From Rapidithrix thailandica (GTDB lineage Bacteria > Bacteroidota > Bacteroidia > Cytophagales > Flammeovirgaceae): DNA of 64,000 nucleotides. The stretch is taken from contig NZ_JBDKWZ010000020.1 of assembly GCF_039710355.1 (NCBI RefSeq), forward strand, positions 78,974 to 142,973, written 5' to 3'. The notes under the pieces were generated by a model. It did no database searches. It saw nothing but the letters and a program-made list of their open reading frames with translations, and was not told the origin of the DNA. The translations under genes and the position numbers were made by a program. Shown here piece by piece: positions 8,215-16,951 of the stretch. Positions within the stretch are counted from its first letter, which is position 1, and each line of letters begins with the position of its first letter.

Positions 8215-9654
8215 TTAAAAATCTCCCGAAAGCCAACCGGCAAAAAATCCGGTCTTCCGGAAGCCTTTCCCGAATTGAAATTCGGCCACTTCTTTTTCCA
8301 AGGTTTCTTTGTCAATCCCCACATGCTGATAATACTCTCCGGCATACAGATCCGTACAGAACTGCAAGCGCCTGGGTTGCATACTATATTTCCTGGATTT
8401 TGCATCTCTGGTTTTGGCATAATGCAATAAAGCATTCTGCCCGTACAAATGCAATGTATCGGTTTGCTGGGCTTTTACTCCCGCATACTTATAGTCAAAG
8501 TACCGCTGGCTTACCACAGGGTTGTTCATCCAGCCAAAGGAGAGCTTCCATAGTCCGTTACCCGGTTGATAAAATCGAAACTTAGCTTCATAATGCCCCC
8601 GAAACCTTCGGAAATGCCGGTTGGATCCGCCATCGATGAATTGAATCTTACTGACCAATAGAGAGGAGTTCATAGCCGTTTCCGGAAGCATTTGAAAGGT
8701 ATTGTTGAATTCCAGATAGTGCTTTAAATTTTCTTTGCCAAAGGATTCACTCACTTCTCTCATCACTTTATCCGATTCTCCCGAATCTTGAATAAAGAAC
8801 ACATACTCCTGGGCCGGGTCCATCAGTAGCAGGTAGCGTTTCAGTTGGTCCGGTCTGGGGGTAATATTCACCAAATACCCCTTCAAGGTAGCAAAGCTAC
8901 CCGATTCTACCGGTAGTTTTTCCTCAAACTCATACACCCGGGTATCCAAAATCACCTGGGCAAAATATTCCATTAAGTTCTCATGGGTCACTTTTTCCGG
9001 TGAAGTTTTCAGTGCATGCACCGTAAGCTTACGTCCCATCAAGGCATCTTCGTACACCACTTCGGCCAAACTACTCCCCATTGTCCATAATTCTTTGGGA
9101 GCAATTCCCCGGGGCAAATCCAAAAAAAGATCCCGGACGGAAGGAAAACTTAAAATAGAAATACTGTCCGGTTGCATCAACAAGGTAAAAGAACGCAGGT
9201 GGTACTCTGATAAATAAGGTAATTTTTCCAACAATTGTTTACCCGCTTCCGGTAGGTTGGGAGCCACCGTAGCCACCTGTTCCTGGGGCACCTCCCCCAT
9301 TTCCACCATGTTAGAAGAAAGTTTATTGAAATTGACAATCCGGATGTCTTGTAACCCATGTTTATCTTCCAGAACGATTTTTTGAGACATCATCGTTTCC
9401 AGGTCCTTTTCTGCTCCGGCCACCAGATGGTACCAGCGTCCCTCATCCTCAGTCTCACTGGCAATCAAGTACGCATTGATCTCCATTTCGGTCAGGCGTT
9501 TCTGTGCTTTTTCGGCCTGTTGATAAAGCCTGTAACGGTGAATTTCTATGGCATAGGGAACCCTAGCGCTAAAACGTTTTTCACCTCCGCATGAAAGCAG
9601 ACAACATATAAACATAAAACCAAATAGATGCAAAGATTTTATTCTCAACAACAT
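8215..9654 (-). CDS. Lipoprotein with an N-terminal SPOR-like domain
   Basis: 479 residues from ATG 9654. An upstream in-frame start at 9744 would add 30 polar residues before the signal and is less likely. The signal peptide ends in the lipobox CLLSCGG, so the protein is probably an envelope lipoprotein. Residues about 35-110 (YAIEIHRYRLYQQAEKAQKR, INAYLIASETEDEG, WYHLVAGAEKDLE) have the repeated beta-alpha pattern and Gln-x-Ala-x-x-Ala/Leu spacing of SPOR domains, which bind denuded peptidoglycan at division sites. The remaining 370 residues match nothing I recognise. The gene is divergent from the Do-family protease gene. Confidence 0.8.
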   Translation of the reverse strand: MLLRIKSLHLFGFMFICCLLSCGGEKRFSARVPYAIEIHRYRLYQQAEKAQKRLTEMEINAYLIASETEDEGRWYHLVAGAEKDLETMMSQKIVLEDKHGLQDIRIVNFNKLSSNMVEMGEVPQEQVATVAPNLPEAGKQLLEKLPYLSEYHLRSFTLLMQPDSISILSFPSVRDLFLDLPRGIAPKELWTMGSSLAEVVYEDALMGRKLTVHALKTSPEKVTHENLMEYFAQVILDTRVYEFEEKLPVESGSFATLKGYLVNITPRPDQLKRYLLLMDPAQEYVFFIQDSGESDKVMREVSESFGKENLKHYLEFNNTFQMLPETAMNSSLLVSKIQFIDGGSNRHFRRFRGHYEAKFRFYQPGNGLWKLSFGWMNNPVVSQRYFDYKYAGVKAQQTDTLHLYGQNALLHYAKTRDAKSRKYSMQPRRLQFCTDLYAGEYYQHVGIDKETLEKEVAEFQFGKGFRKTGFFAGWLSGDF

Positions 9655-10259
9655 ATGCTTATTCTTTCTTTTATACTGATGTTGGGTAATATCGTTTGAC
9701 AAAGGAATCCGTTTTCTAAAAATTCCGATCAGACAAAAAAGCAACTTCGTTTCACAACAGTTTACAAATTTTACCTAATACGATGCAATTTTATTTATAA
9801 AAAGCAAAGTTGTTTTTTTAGAAACCTCCCCTTAAAATGCCATAAAGACACCTAGTACACCCCCTGAAATGTCAGAATGGCAAAGTAACCGGTCATAAAT
9901 CGCTTGGCACTGGGATTGTTTTTATCGGATATAAAGTCAGTTTGTTTGGGTTAGCCTACTCCCTTCTTCTCCGGAATAAAGGAAAATGGTCATTGAGTTT
10001 ATCACTATGCGATTTACCTACAAAACTAAGACAAAGTCAGTGAGTAAAAAAATGACAATAAAAACCTCTGACAAGCTTTGACAATCAGCTGGTTGCCTGG
10101 TATATTCATAGGCTATATTCAAAGCGCCCCTGGCTTTTTTTAACATTAATTATATTTTCTTAAGAGCGATTTAACAGCCATTCACCCGGAAATTACCGTT
10201 TTTCGAATTGTGAAAACCTTAAACGAAAGTTATACATACTCTAAAATAGAGAAACTATT
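9655..10259. other. Long divergent intergenic region upstream of the Do-family protease
   Basis: 605 bases with no credible coding frame. It holds a TGTCA-N3-TGGCA inverted repeat at 9870-9882, a sigma-54-like site at 9904-9920 pointing to the protease gene, and three TGACA direct repeats between about 10052 and 10085. The length is unusual for this window and suggests elaborate control of the protease gene. Confidence 0.5.
9904..9920 (+). promoter_or_regulatory. Candidate sigma-54 promoter upstream of the Do-family protease
   Basis: TTGGCACTGGGATTGTT matches the sigma-54 pattern TTGGCAC-N5-TTGC closely: GG and the second G are ten bases apart, with T in place of the final C. It points towards the protease gene 340 bases downstream. 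An inverted repeat that could bind a regulator lies 22 bases upstream. This is a motif match only. Confidence 0.4.
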
Positions 10260-11735
10260 ATGAAGACTACCATCAAACTAATTTTGGCAGGTATGATCGG
10301 TGGTATGATTACCCTAGGATCGTACAAACTCTTTGAGCCGGAACAAGCCTCCCAACAAAATTATCCCCGGGAAAACATACCTGCTCGTTACAGCAACTAT
10401 TCGGTCAACAACGCTCATAAAGTTGCTGAAGCAGCCTTGGATTTTACTTATGCCGCTGAAAAAACCGTGGATGCCGTGGTTCATATCCGCTCGGTCAGTA
10501 GCCGTACGACAGGTGGCCCTCAACAGATACCCGCTCCTTTCCGGTTTTTCTTTGACGAAGAGGACCTTGGCAGAGGCTATCAACCCCAACCTCAAGTGGG
10601 TAGTGGGTCCGGAGTGATCATTAGTAAAGACGGATATATTGTAACCAATAATCACGTAATTGATAACGCTGACGAAATCGAGGTAACCCTACATGATAAC
10701 CGCAGCTTTGCAGCCAAAGTAGTGGGTACCGACCCCTCAACGGACATTGCCGTAATAAAGATTGATGAAGAGAATTTACCTTCTTTGACCTATGGAAGCT
10801 CAGATGCCTTAAAACTTGGCGAATGGGTATTGGCGGTAGGGAATCCCTTTAACCTTTCGTCAACGGTAACGGCAGGAATTGTCAGTTCCAAGGCCAGAAA
10901 CATCCGGATCATCCGTGACAATGCGGCCATTGAGTCTTTTATCCAAACAGATGCCGCGGTGAACCCGGGAAACAGTGGCGGAGCTTTGGTCAACTTGCGA
11001 GGAGAACTGGTGGGCATTAATACCGCTATTTCATCTCCTACCGGCTCCTACACCGGGTATGCCTTTGCGGTTCCTGTTACCATTGTGCAAAAAGTAGTGT
11101 CGGACTTAAAAACCTACGGCAAAGTCCAAAGGGCTTACTTAGGAGTGTATATCCGTGACATGAGTAGTAAACTGGCCGAAGAACTGAAAACTACTATTAC
11201 CGAAGGGGTATATGTAGACAGCTTGGTAGTAGAAGGTGCCGGAGACCTGGCGGGGATTCAGAAAAAAGACATCATTATGAATGTAGACGGAAAACCGGTA
11301 AAATCCGTAGCCGAACTGCAAGAAGCAATCGGTAGAAAGAAGCCGGGAGATGTGGTAAAAATATTGCTTAACCGCAATGGCTCATCCAAAACACTTTCCG
11401 TAGAACTCAAAAACAGAGAAGGAAGTAAAGACCTGGTAAAAGCACATAAAAACAGCACCTTACAAGAATTGGGCGCTGAGTTTGAAACCTTAAGCAAACA
11501 GGAGAAAAAAGAATTGAACCTCGAAAGCGGTGTTCGCTTAAAAAAGTTGTATCCTGGTAAGTTACGTTCTAAAACCCAAATGAAAGAGGGTTTGATCATA
11601 ACCAAGATAAACAATAAGTTAATCAATTCCGTAGAAGATTTAATAGAGGAGTTAGAAGATACGAAAGGTGGCGTATTGATTGAGGGGATGTATCCGGGAA
11701 AAGACGGAGTTGAATATTTCGGATTTGGCATGTAA
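10260..11735 (+). CDS. degQ: Do-family serine protease (DegP/DegQ/HtrA)
   Basis: 491 residues. An N-terminal hydrophobic segment (about 5-22) exports or anchors the protein in the periplasm. The trypsin-like domain has His132 (TNNHVID), Asp162 (STDIAVIKID) and Ser239 in NPGNSGGALVN. Two PDZ regions follow, the first from about 285 (RAYLGVYIRDM, GDLAGIQKKDIIMNVDGKPV) and the second after 420 (KEGLIITKINNKLINS). The family degrades or refolds damaged envelope proteins. The symbol degQ is the usual one for Bacteroidota orthologues; degP/htrA naming is equally possible. A long upstream region with a possible sigma-54 site suggests stress control, and a hairpin terminator follows. Confidence 0.95.
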   Translation: MKTTIKLILAGMIGGMITLGSYKLFEPEQASQQNYPRENIPARYSNYSVNNAHKVAEAALDFTYAAEKTVDAVVHIRSVSSRTTGGPQQIPAPFRFFFDEEDLGRGYQPQPQVGSGSGVIISKDGYIVTNNHVIDNADEIEVTLHDNRSFAAKVVGTDPSTDIAVIKIDEENLPSLTYGSSDALKLGEWVLAVGNPFNLSSTVTAGIVSSKARNIRIIRDNAAIESFIQTDAAVNPGNSGGALVNLRGELVGINTAISSPTGSYTGYAFAVPVTIVQKVVSDLKTYGKVQRAYLGVYIRDMSSKLAEELKTTITEGVYVDSLVVEGAGDLAGIQKKDIIMNVDGKPVKSVAELQEAIGRKKPGDVVKILLNRNGSSKTLSVELKNREGSKDLVKAHKNSTLQELGAEFETLSKQEKKELNLESGVRLKKLYPGKLRSKTQMKEGLIITKINNKLINSVEDLIEELEDTKGGVLIEGMYPGKDGVEYFGFGM

Positions 11736-11763
11736 TTGTTCACTTTCATATTTAAACAGGCAG

Positions 11764-11792
11764 ACCCGGCTTCTTAAGCCGGGTTTTCTTTT
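11764..11792 (+). terminator. Terminator of the Do-family protease gene
   Basis: Nine-base arms ACCCGGCTT (11764-11772) and AAGCCGGGT (11776-11784) around a three-base loop, followed by TTTCTTTT. This is a standard intrinsic terminator. Confidence 0.85.
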
Positions 11793-11868
11793 ATGTCTGC
11801 CTTCCGTGCGAAAAACTCAGACCGGTCACACTCCTCCCTTTCTACAGGCCTGATCTACATGCCTGGAA

Positions 11869-13077
11869 TTAAAAATCAAAGAAATAACTTACCCCTACTT
11901 GTAACCTCACTCCGTTTTCTGTGATTTTAAAATCTTCATCATTTTCCTTTTCCCAATAATTAAAATAGTACAGCATTGCATCGAAGGCCAATTGGTCGGT
12001 TACAAATAAAGGATATCCCAACCCCAAGCGTATCTCTCTGATACTATTGGTTTGTTTATCGGTTTCTCCGTCATCTTCCTCCTTAAAGGTTATTGTACCA
12101 AAGTTGACGGCTCCATAGGCATAGGGCATATAGTTTTTCACGGGGAGATGTATACGTGCATTGGGCCCGGCGATAAACCAGGTATCGGTATCTTTCTCAT
12201 CTCCACTTTTATACCGGTCCCAGCCCACGTCCAGATCCAGACCTAAAGCAATATTGTCCCAAAAATAATACTGAACCATGGGTGAAAAGCTAAAGAAGGT
12301 ACCGTTTTCATCATTGGGGTTGGTATCCGGCTCTTCATCAAAATTCAACAGGTCAAAGTCGGCAATACCGGTTCCTGTGATAAAAGTCCCGGCAGAAAAG
12401 CGATCCGGATAATTACACATCCGGCCGGTATTGACATCCCGCTCATGTGAAAAGAAGTAATTCACCCCCACATCTATCATCAACCCGTTTTGTTTATCTT
12501 TGAAATCGGTATCTCCGGATTTTCGATTAAAAAAGCCGTATGCAAATTTAATATCCCCTACTACCCGGTCGGCAATTTCCGTTTCAAAACCAACACCAAA
12601 ATTCAGGAAAGACAGGTTGTCCGTATTGCGGTTGGAAGAACCGTTCGATTTGGTTTTAATATATTCCCAACCAAAACCGCCTTCGGCAAAGGCAAACAGT
12701 CCATGTTCTTCAAAGGGGTAGTAACGCACTTGGGGAGCAAACGTCAAATCGGATATGGTGACCCTATTGTCAGAGCCTTCCGTTTTACTGCTCGAAGAAA
12801 AATAACTGACTTCCAAACCTACCGCCAGGTTATCAATCAGAAAGTAATTTGCGGTAGGAGAAAAACCAAAACTTCTGAAGTCGGTAATGGTTTCGGAAGC
12901 ATTTTCACGCTTTTGCCTGTAAAAATTCAAATGGGTGCTGAAATCTACAAACCAGTTGCCCTGGGTATGCAACCCGTAGCTAGCTGTATTGTCAACACTT
13001 TCGTCTACTTGAGCATAGGAGGAACAATACACCAGACAACAAATCATTGCCAAACAATGGTAAATCCATGGTTTCAT
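11869..13077 (-). CDS. Outer-membrane beta-barrel protein with two tandem barrel domains
   Basis: 402 residues from ATG 13077. An upstream in-frame start at 13131 would place 18 residues before the signal peptide. The signal peptide ends in CSSYAQ. The mature part alternates aromatic and polar residues and ends in VGVSYFFDF, with a terminal Phe as expected for BAM-inserted barrels. It falls into two similar halves: FGFSPTANYFLIDNLAVGLE near residue 70 matches FSFSPMVQYYFWDNIALGLD near residue 270, and each half ends with a VGVNYFF/VGVSYFF strand. Each half resembles a small OmpA/OmpW-like eight-stranded barrel. Ligand and function are unknown. Confidence 0.85.
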   Translation of the reverse strand: MKPWIYHCLAMICCLVYCSSYAQVDESVDNTASYGLHTQGNWFVDFSTHLNFYRQKRENASETITDFRSFGFSPTANYFLIDNLAVGLEVSYFSSSSKTEGSDNRVTISDLTFAPQVRYYPFEEHGLFAFAEGGFGWEYIKTKSNGSSNRNTDNLSFLNFGVGFETEIADRVVGDIKFAYGFFNRKSGDTDFKDKQNGLMIDVGVNYFFSHERDVNTGRMCNYPDRFSAGTFITGTGIADFDLLNFDEEPDTNPNDENGTFFSFSPMVQYYFWDNIALGLDLDVGWDRYKSGDEKDTDTWFIAGPNARIHLPVKNYMPYAYGAVNFGTITFKEEDDGETDKQTNSIREIRLGLGYPLFVTDQLAFDAMLYYFNYWEKENDEDFKITENGVRLQVGVSYFFDF

Positions 13078-13229
13078 AAGAATTCTATTTAAATAAAGAA
13101 TGGTAAGTGGTGGATAGTAATGCCAGGGCAAATCCGTTTGTGGTTTTTAGGATGCCCTGGTATTTCTGTAGTTGTTGCCTGTTCGGGTAAGGACTATTGA
13201 CTGGCTTATCAAAAGTGTATTTGAGGAAA

Positions 13230-13889
13230 TTAATCGTTGATTGCGGTATTCAAAAAATGGTTAAAGGGTTTCATGGCTTCAAATACTTGTAAAAGATACT
13301 GTTCAAAACCATTTTCCAAAACGGTTTTGTCCTGTATGGGATGCATCATCAGATAACTTTTGAACCGCAACAAATCGATATGCGGATGGTCTTTAGGATA
13401 GCCTTTAGGAGCCGTTTTGAGCTTCTCCCCTTTAATCTCGGTAAAATACTCTACAAATTTTTGGTCTTGAATCAGCTTCAAAAAGTCTTCGGTGTTATAA
13501 TCAATCTCCTGCCGGATCTTTGCCAGCTGCTGACCACCAGGCATATATACGCCTCCTGCCAGAAAGCTCTCACCGGGTTGTAAGTGAACATAGTAACCTG
13601 CCATCCCTGACTTCCTTCCCCCCGGGCATATAAATGCACCAAAGTTTTCTTTGTAAGGGCGCTTATCCTTACTAAATCGAATATCCCGGTTAATACGGAA
13701 GATACACTGTTTCGCTTCCAATACACCCAATGTATCGTCCAACTTGGATACACCTGATATCACGGATTCTACCAACGATTTAAATGTTTGACGGGCCTTT
13801 TCATATTCAGGCTTATTTTCCATCATCCATTCTCGGTTATTGTTTTCGGATAGTTTTGTTAAAAAATCGAGTGTTTGACGTAAGTCCAT
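13230..13889 (-). CDS. DUF2461 family protein
   Basis: 219 residues that fit the DUF2461 (TIGR02453) family along the whole length: TLDFLTKLSENNNREWM at the N-terminus, then IFRINRDIRFSKDKRPYKEN, HLQPGESFLAGGVYMPG and LKTAPKGYPKDHPHIDLL. The biochemical role of the family is unknown. No signal peptide, so cytoplasmic. It lies alone between the barrel protein and queE, on the same strand as both. Confidence 0.93.
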   Translation of the reverse strand: MDLRQTLDFLTKLSENNNREWMMENKPEYEKARQTFKSLVESVISGVSKLDDTLGVLEAKQCIFRINRDIRFSKDKRPYKENFGAFICPGGRKSGMAGYYVHLQPGESFLAGGVYMPGGQQLAKIRQEIDYNTEDFLKLIQDQKFVEYFTEIKGEKLKTAPKGYPKDHPHIDLLRFKSYLMMHPIQDKTVLENGFEQYLLQVFEAMKPFNHFLNTAIND

Positions 13890-14031
13890 AGTAATAATGA
13901 ATTAAAGAAGTTACAGGATTTAAATGGTGTAAGATACGCTCTGAAAGACGGCTGGATTTACCCGGTGCAATACCCTTAGTCGTAAGTGTGTGTTGACGAA
14001 ATACAACTAAACCTATCATAAAATTAAAAAA

Positions 14032-14060
14032 GGGAGCAGGTCTATCTCTTCCCTACTCCC
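14032..14060 (-). terminator. Terminator of the folD-queE unit
   Basis: Minus-strand arms GGGAGTAGG and CCTGCTCCC (plus-strand 14052-14060 and 14032-14040, one G-U pair) are followed by a run of six T. The position is about 90 bases after the queE stop. Confidence 0.6.
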
Positions 14061-14148
14061 TATATTTCTATGTTTAATTTGGCAAGCGGCTTTCAGTCTC
14101 TTATAAACTTCAATGCACTTTCAAATTAGTAAAAAATCAGATGCTATG

Positions 14149-14805
14149 CTATGGAATATCCATGAACTTATGGGTTTGCAAGGAAATATTCCATTGTGGA
14201 TTTTGCTTTACATAGTCGACAATCAAGGGCATCACCTCTTGTTGCTTACTCCATTCCGGTTGTAAAAGCAAATGACAATCCTCACTCACCTGTGCAGCAT
14301 GTTCTTCAGCCCAACGAAAATCCGATTTGTTATACACCACTACTTTGAGCTCATCCGCTTTCTTCATCACTTCCGGCAAAGGAGCTTTGAATTTTTTAGG
14401 GGAGAGGCATACCCAATCAATATGCCCGGAAAGAGGGTGGGCTCCGGATGTTTCAATATGCACACTAAATCCATTTTCTTTCAGTGCAAAAGTCAGCGCA
14501 TCCAAATTATGCATTAACGGCTCACCTCCGGTAATTACTGCTTTCCGGCCCGGGTACTCCATGGCCCCGGCCACAATTTGCTCTACGGTTTGTTGAGGAT
14601 GCTTGTCCACCTCCCATGATTCTTTCACATCACACCAAAAACACCCGACATCGCAACCTCCCAAGCGGATGAAATACGCAGCATGTCCGGTATAAAACCC
14701 CTCGCCTTGCACCGTATAAAAAGCTTCCATCACTGGCAAACTCGTAGCAGGCACTGTGCCTTTCACGCTTGCCTTCCAATCCGGATCCGAATATTTTACT
14801 AGCAT
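14149..14805 (-). CDS. queE: 7-carboxy-7-deazaguanine synthase
   Basis: 218-residue radical SAM enzyme that contracts carboxytetrahydropterin to 7-carboxy-7-deazaguanine in queuosine synthesis. The cluster-binding cysteines are Cys51, Cys55 and Cys58 in GGCDVGCFWCDV, i.e. the CX3CX2C spacing expected for radical SAM enzymes. FYTVQGEGFYTG (residues 29-40) precedes them and VITGGEP marks the SAM-binding segment. The gene lies 78 bases downstream of folD on the same strand and may share its transcript. No other que genes are in the window. Confidence 0.93.
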   Translation of the reverse strand: MLVKYSDPDWKASVKGTVPATSLPVMEAFYTVQGEGFYTGHAAYFIRLGGCDVGCFWCDVKESWEVDKHPQQTVEQIVAGAMEYPGRKAVITGGEPLMHNLDALTFALKENGFSVHIETSGAHPLSGHIDWVCLSPKKFKAPLPEVMKKADELKVVVYNKSDFRWAEEHAAQVSEDCHLLLQPEWSKQQEVMPLIVDYVKQNPQWNISLQTHKFMDIP

Positions 14806-14883
14806 ATTTTATCTCTATTTCTAAATAGCGGACAAGGGAGTATGGCCATCCCTCCTTTCTCCATCCCGACTGTTGCCCAGTCT

Positions 14884-15756
14884 TTATTTCTTTTCAGCGG
14901 CCAATAATGTATTCTTTAACAAAGAAACGATTGTCATAGGTCCCACACCTCCCGGTACAGGAGTGATATAGCTACACTTTGGAGCTACTTCGTCAAATTT
15001 CACATCCCCCTTCAGGGCAAATCCTCTTTTTTTGCTTTCGTCCGGTACACGGGTGATTCCTACATCAATCACCACTGCGCCTTCTTTCACCATGTCCGCA
15101 GTTACAAATTCCGCACGGCCCAATGCCACCACCAAAATATCCGCTCTGAGAGCTTCTGCTTTTAGGTCTTTTGTACGACTGTGCGTCAACGTGACGGTAC
15201 AATTCCCCACTTTTGTATTTCGCGAAAGCAGGATACTCATCGGACGTCCGACAATATGGCTTCTTCCGATGACCACACAGTGTTTGCCTTCGGTTTCGAT
15301 ATTGTAGCGTTCCAATAATTGCATAATACCGTAAGGTGTAGCCGGCAAAAACGAAGGAATATCTAACACCATTCTACCAATATTTGTCGGATGAAAACCA
15401 TCCACATCTTTTTCCGGGTCTATCGCTTCGGTTACTTTTTGCTCGGAGATATGCTTGGGCAAAGGCAATTGCACAATAAACCCATCGATATCCGCATCCT
15501 TATTCAGGGCATCAATTTGTCGTAACAGCTCTTCTTCACTAATGGTATCTTCCAAGGTGATCAAAGTAGACGTAAATCCCACTTTTTCACAGGCTTTTAC
15601 CTTTGCATTGACGTATGTTTGGCTGGCGCCATCATTCCCTACCAATACCGCAGCCAAATGAGGTTGCTTGCCACCCTTGGCAACCAAAGCCTTTACTTCT
15701 TCTGCAATTTCCTGTTTGATAATTTCCGAAGTCTCTTTTCCGTTGATTAACTGCAT
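14884..15756 (-). CDS. folD: Methylenetetrahydrofolate dehydrogenase/cyclohydrolase
   Basis: 290 residues, the usual FolD length. The enzyme interconverts 5,10-methylene-, 5,10-methenyl- and 10-formyl-tetrahydrofolate in the cytoplasm. Visible signatures: YVNAKVKACEKVGF with the catalytic Lys, DGFIVQLPLPKHI, PATPYGIMQLLERY, the nucleotide-binding VVIGRSHIVGRPMSILL and the C-terminal PVPGGVGPMTI. The ATG at 15756 gives the normal MQLINGKE opening. queE follows downstream. Confidence 0.97.
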   Translation of the reverse strand: MQLINGKETSEIIKQEIAEEVKALVAKGGKQPHLAAVLVGNDGASQTYVNAKVKACEKVGFTSTLITLEDTISEEELLRQIDALNKDADIDGFIVQLPLPKHISEQKVTEAIDPEKDVDGFHPTNIGRMVLDIPSFLPATPYGIMQLLERYNIETEGKHCVVIGRSHIVGRPMSILLSRNTKVGNCTVTLTHSRTKDLKAEALRADILVVALGRAEFVTADMVKEGAVVIDVGITRVPDESKKRGFALKGDVKFDEVAPKCSYITPVPGGVGPMTIVSLLKNTLLAAEKK

Positions 15757-16121
15757 TGTATAAAAATTTGGTTGGTGTTAATGATCTTAGTTTCTCTAAA
15801 AAAGCCGGGATACCCAATACCGCTCCTTCCCCTCCTTCACAGATATTGTCCGTTTCAAATCTCTTCCTTGGTCAATGGCCCTTTCTCCTTCTCATATTTT
15901 TTTGCAAATTTGGAAAAGTAAAGATTGAAAAAATAATTTTTTGAAATTTTTTGCTCGTTTCCGCAAGTTATTATTGAAAATTGCAGCGCGAAATGGAATC
16001 AACCGTTGAAAAGTACTCTTACAGGGCTTTGATTTTTCTTTCAGGGACTTGTGATTCTCAGGTACACACTCTTGAAAGGACACACGGACAAGTTTACAAC
16101 CATCGACAGATACGCCCAGTT

Positions 16122-16829
16122 ATGCCAGTTTTCAGACTCGACACTAAAGAAGTTTACTTTCCTCCGGCCTATCTGGCAGATGACAGTGGCTTATTGGCTA
16201 TTGGAGGAGATTTATCCAAAGAAAGATTACTGACGGCCTATAGTATGGGGATTTTTCCCTGGTACAATCCCGATGAACCCATCTTGTGGTGGTCGCCCAA
16301 CCCCCGCTTTATCCTCTACCCCTCCCAGATTAAAGTATCCAAGAGTATGCGGCAAGTCTTACGGCAAAATAAATTCGAAATTACATTTGATCAAGACTTT
16401 GAGGGCGTCATCAGAGGCTGTCAAAACATCCCCCGCCCCGGCCAACAAGGCACATGGATTACCCAGGAATTCATCGATTCCTATCAACAACTGTTTGATA
16501 TGGGTTTTGTACATTCCGTGGAAGTATGGCAAAACGGAGAGTTGGTCGGAGGGCTGTATGGCGGGTATATGGGAAAATGTTTTTTCGGAGAATCCATGTT
16601 TGCCAAGGTAAGTAATGCCTCCAAAGCAGGCTTTATCATGCTGGCAAAAAACCTGGATGAACAAGGATTTGAATTGATCGATTGCCAAGTCCATACCGGC
16701 CATTTGGAAAGCTTGGGAGGTGAAATGATTCCCCGGCTGGACTTTTTAAAAATCCTGGAAAAAAACTATCAGGAAAACTATCGCAAAGAAGACTGGAGCA
16801 ATCATTTCCGGACGGATTTTGAATTCTAA
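16122..16829 (+). CDS. aat: Leucyl/phenylalanyl-tRNA--protein transferase
   Basis: 235 residues from ATG 16122. The frame is open further upstream, but MPVFRLDTKEVYFPPAYLA is the normal N-terminus of the family. The enzyme adds Leu or Phe from tRNA to proteins starting with Lys or Arg, marking them for ClpAP-type degradation (N-degron pathway). Motifs visible: GLLAIGGDLSKERLLTAYSM, GIFPWYNPDEPILWWSPNPR, GTWITQEFIDSY, SVEVWQNGELVGGLYG, FGESMFAKVSNASKAG and QVHTGHLESLGG. The gene is single and ends at a hairpin shared with the convergent isoaspartyl peptidase gene. Confidence 0.96.
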   Translation: MPVFRLDTKEVYFPPAYLADDSGLLAIGGDLSKERLLTAYSMGIFPWYNPDEPILWWSPNPRFILYPSQIKVSKSMRQVLRQNKFEITFDQDFEGVIRGCQNIPRPGQQGTWITQEFIDSYQQLFDMGFVHSVEVWQNGELVGGLYGGYMGKCFFGESMFAKVSNASKAGFIMLAKNLDEQGFELIDCQVHTGHLESLGGEMIPRLDFLKILEKNYQENYRKEDWSNHFRTDFEF

Positions 16830-16867
16830 AAAAGCCCTATTCCTGCATCATCATACATAGGGCTTTT
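16830..16867. terminator. Bidirectional terminator between aat and the isoaspartyl peptidase
   Basis: Eleven-base arms at 16830-16840 and 16857-16867 (AAAAGCCCTAT and its complement), with A-rich and T-rich flanks. It starts directly after the aat stop. Confidence 0.75.
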
Positions 16868-16951
16868 CTATTTGGAAAACTCGCAAAATCTTCAGCGCCG
16901 ACAAAACAGCAAAAGCATTTCTGTTCTAGCTAATTCCTGTCAGGACATTGG

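Noticed and set aside
12490..13092. 200-codon plus-strand open frame
   Set aside because: Lies wholly antisense to the outer-membrane barrel gene; its product has no domain or signal, whereas the minus strand gives a signal peptide and barrel strands.
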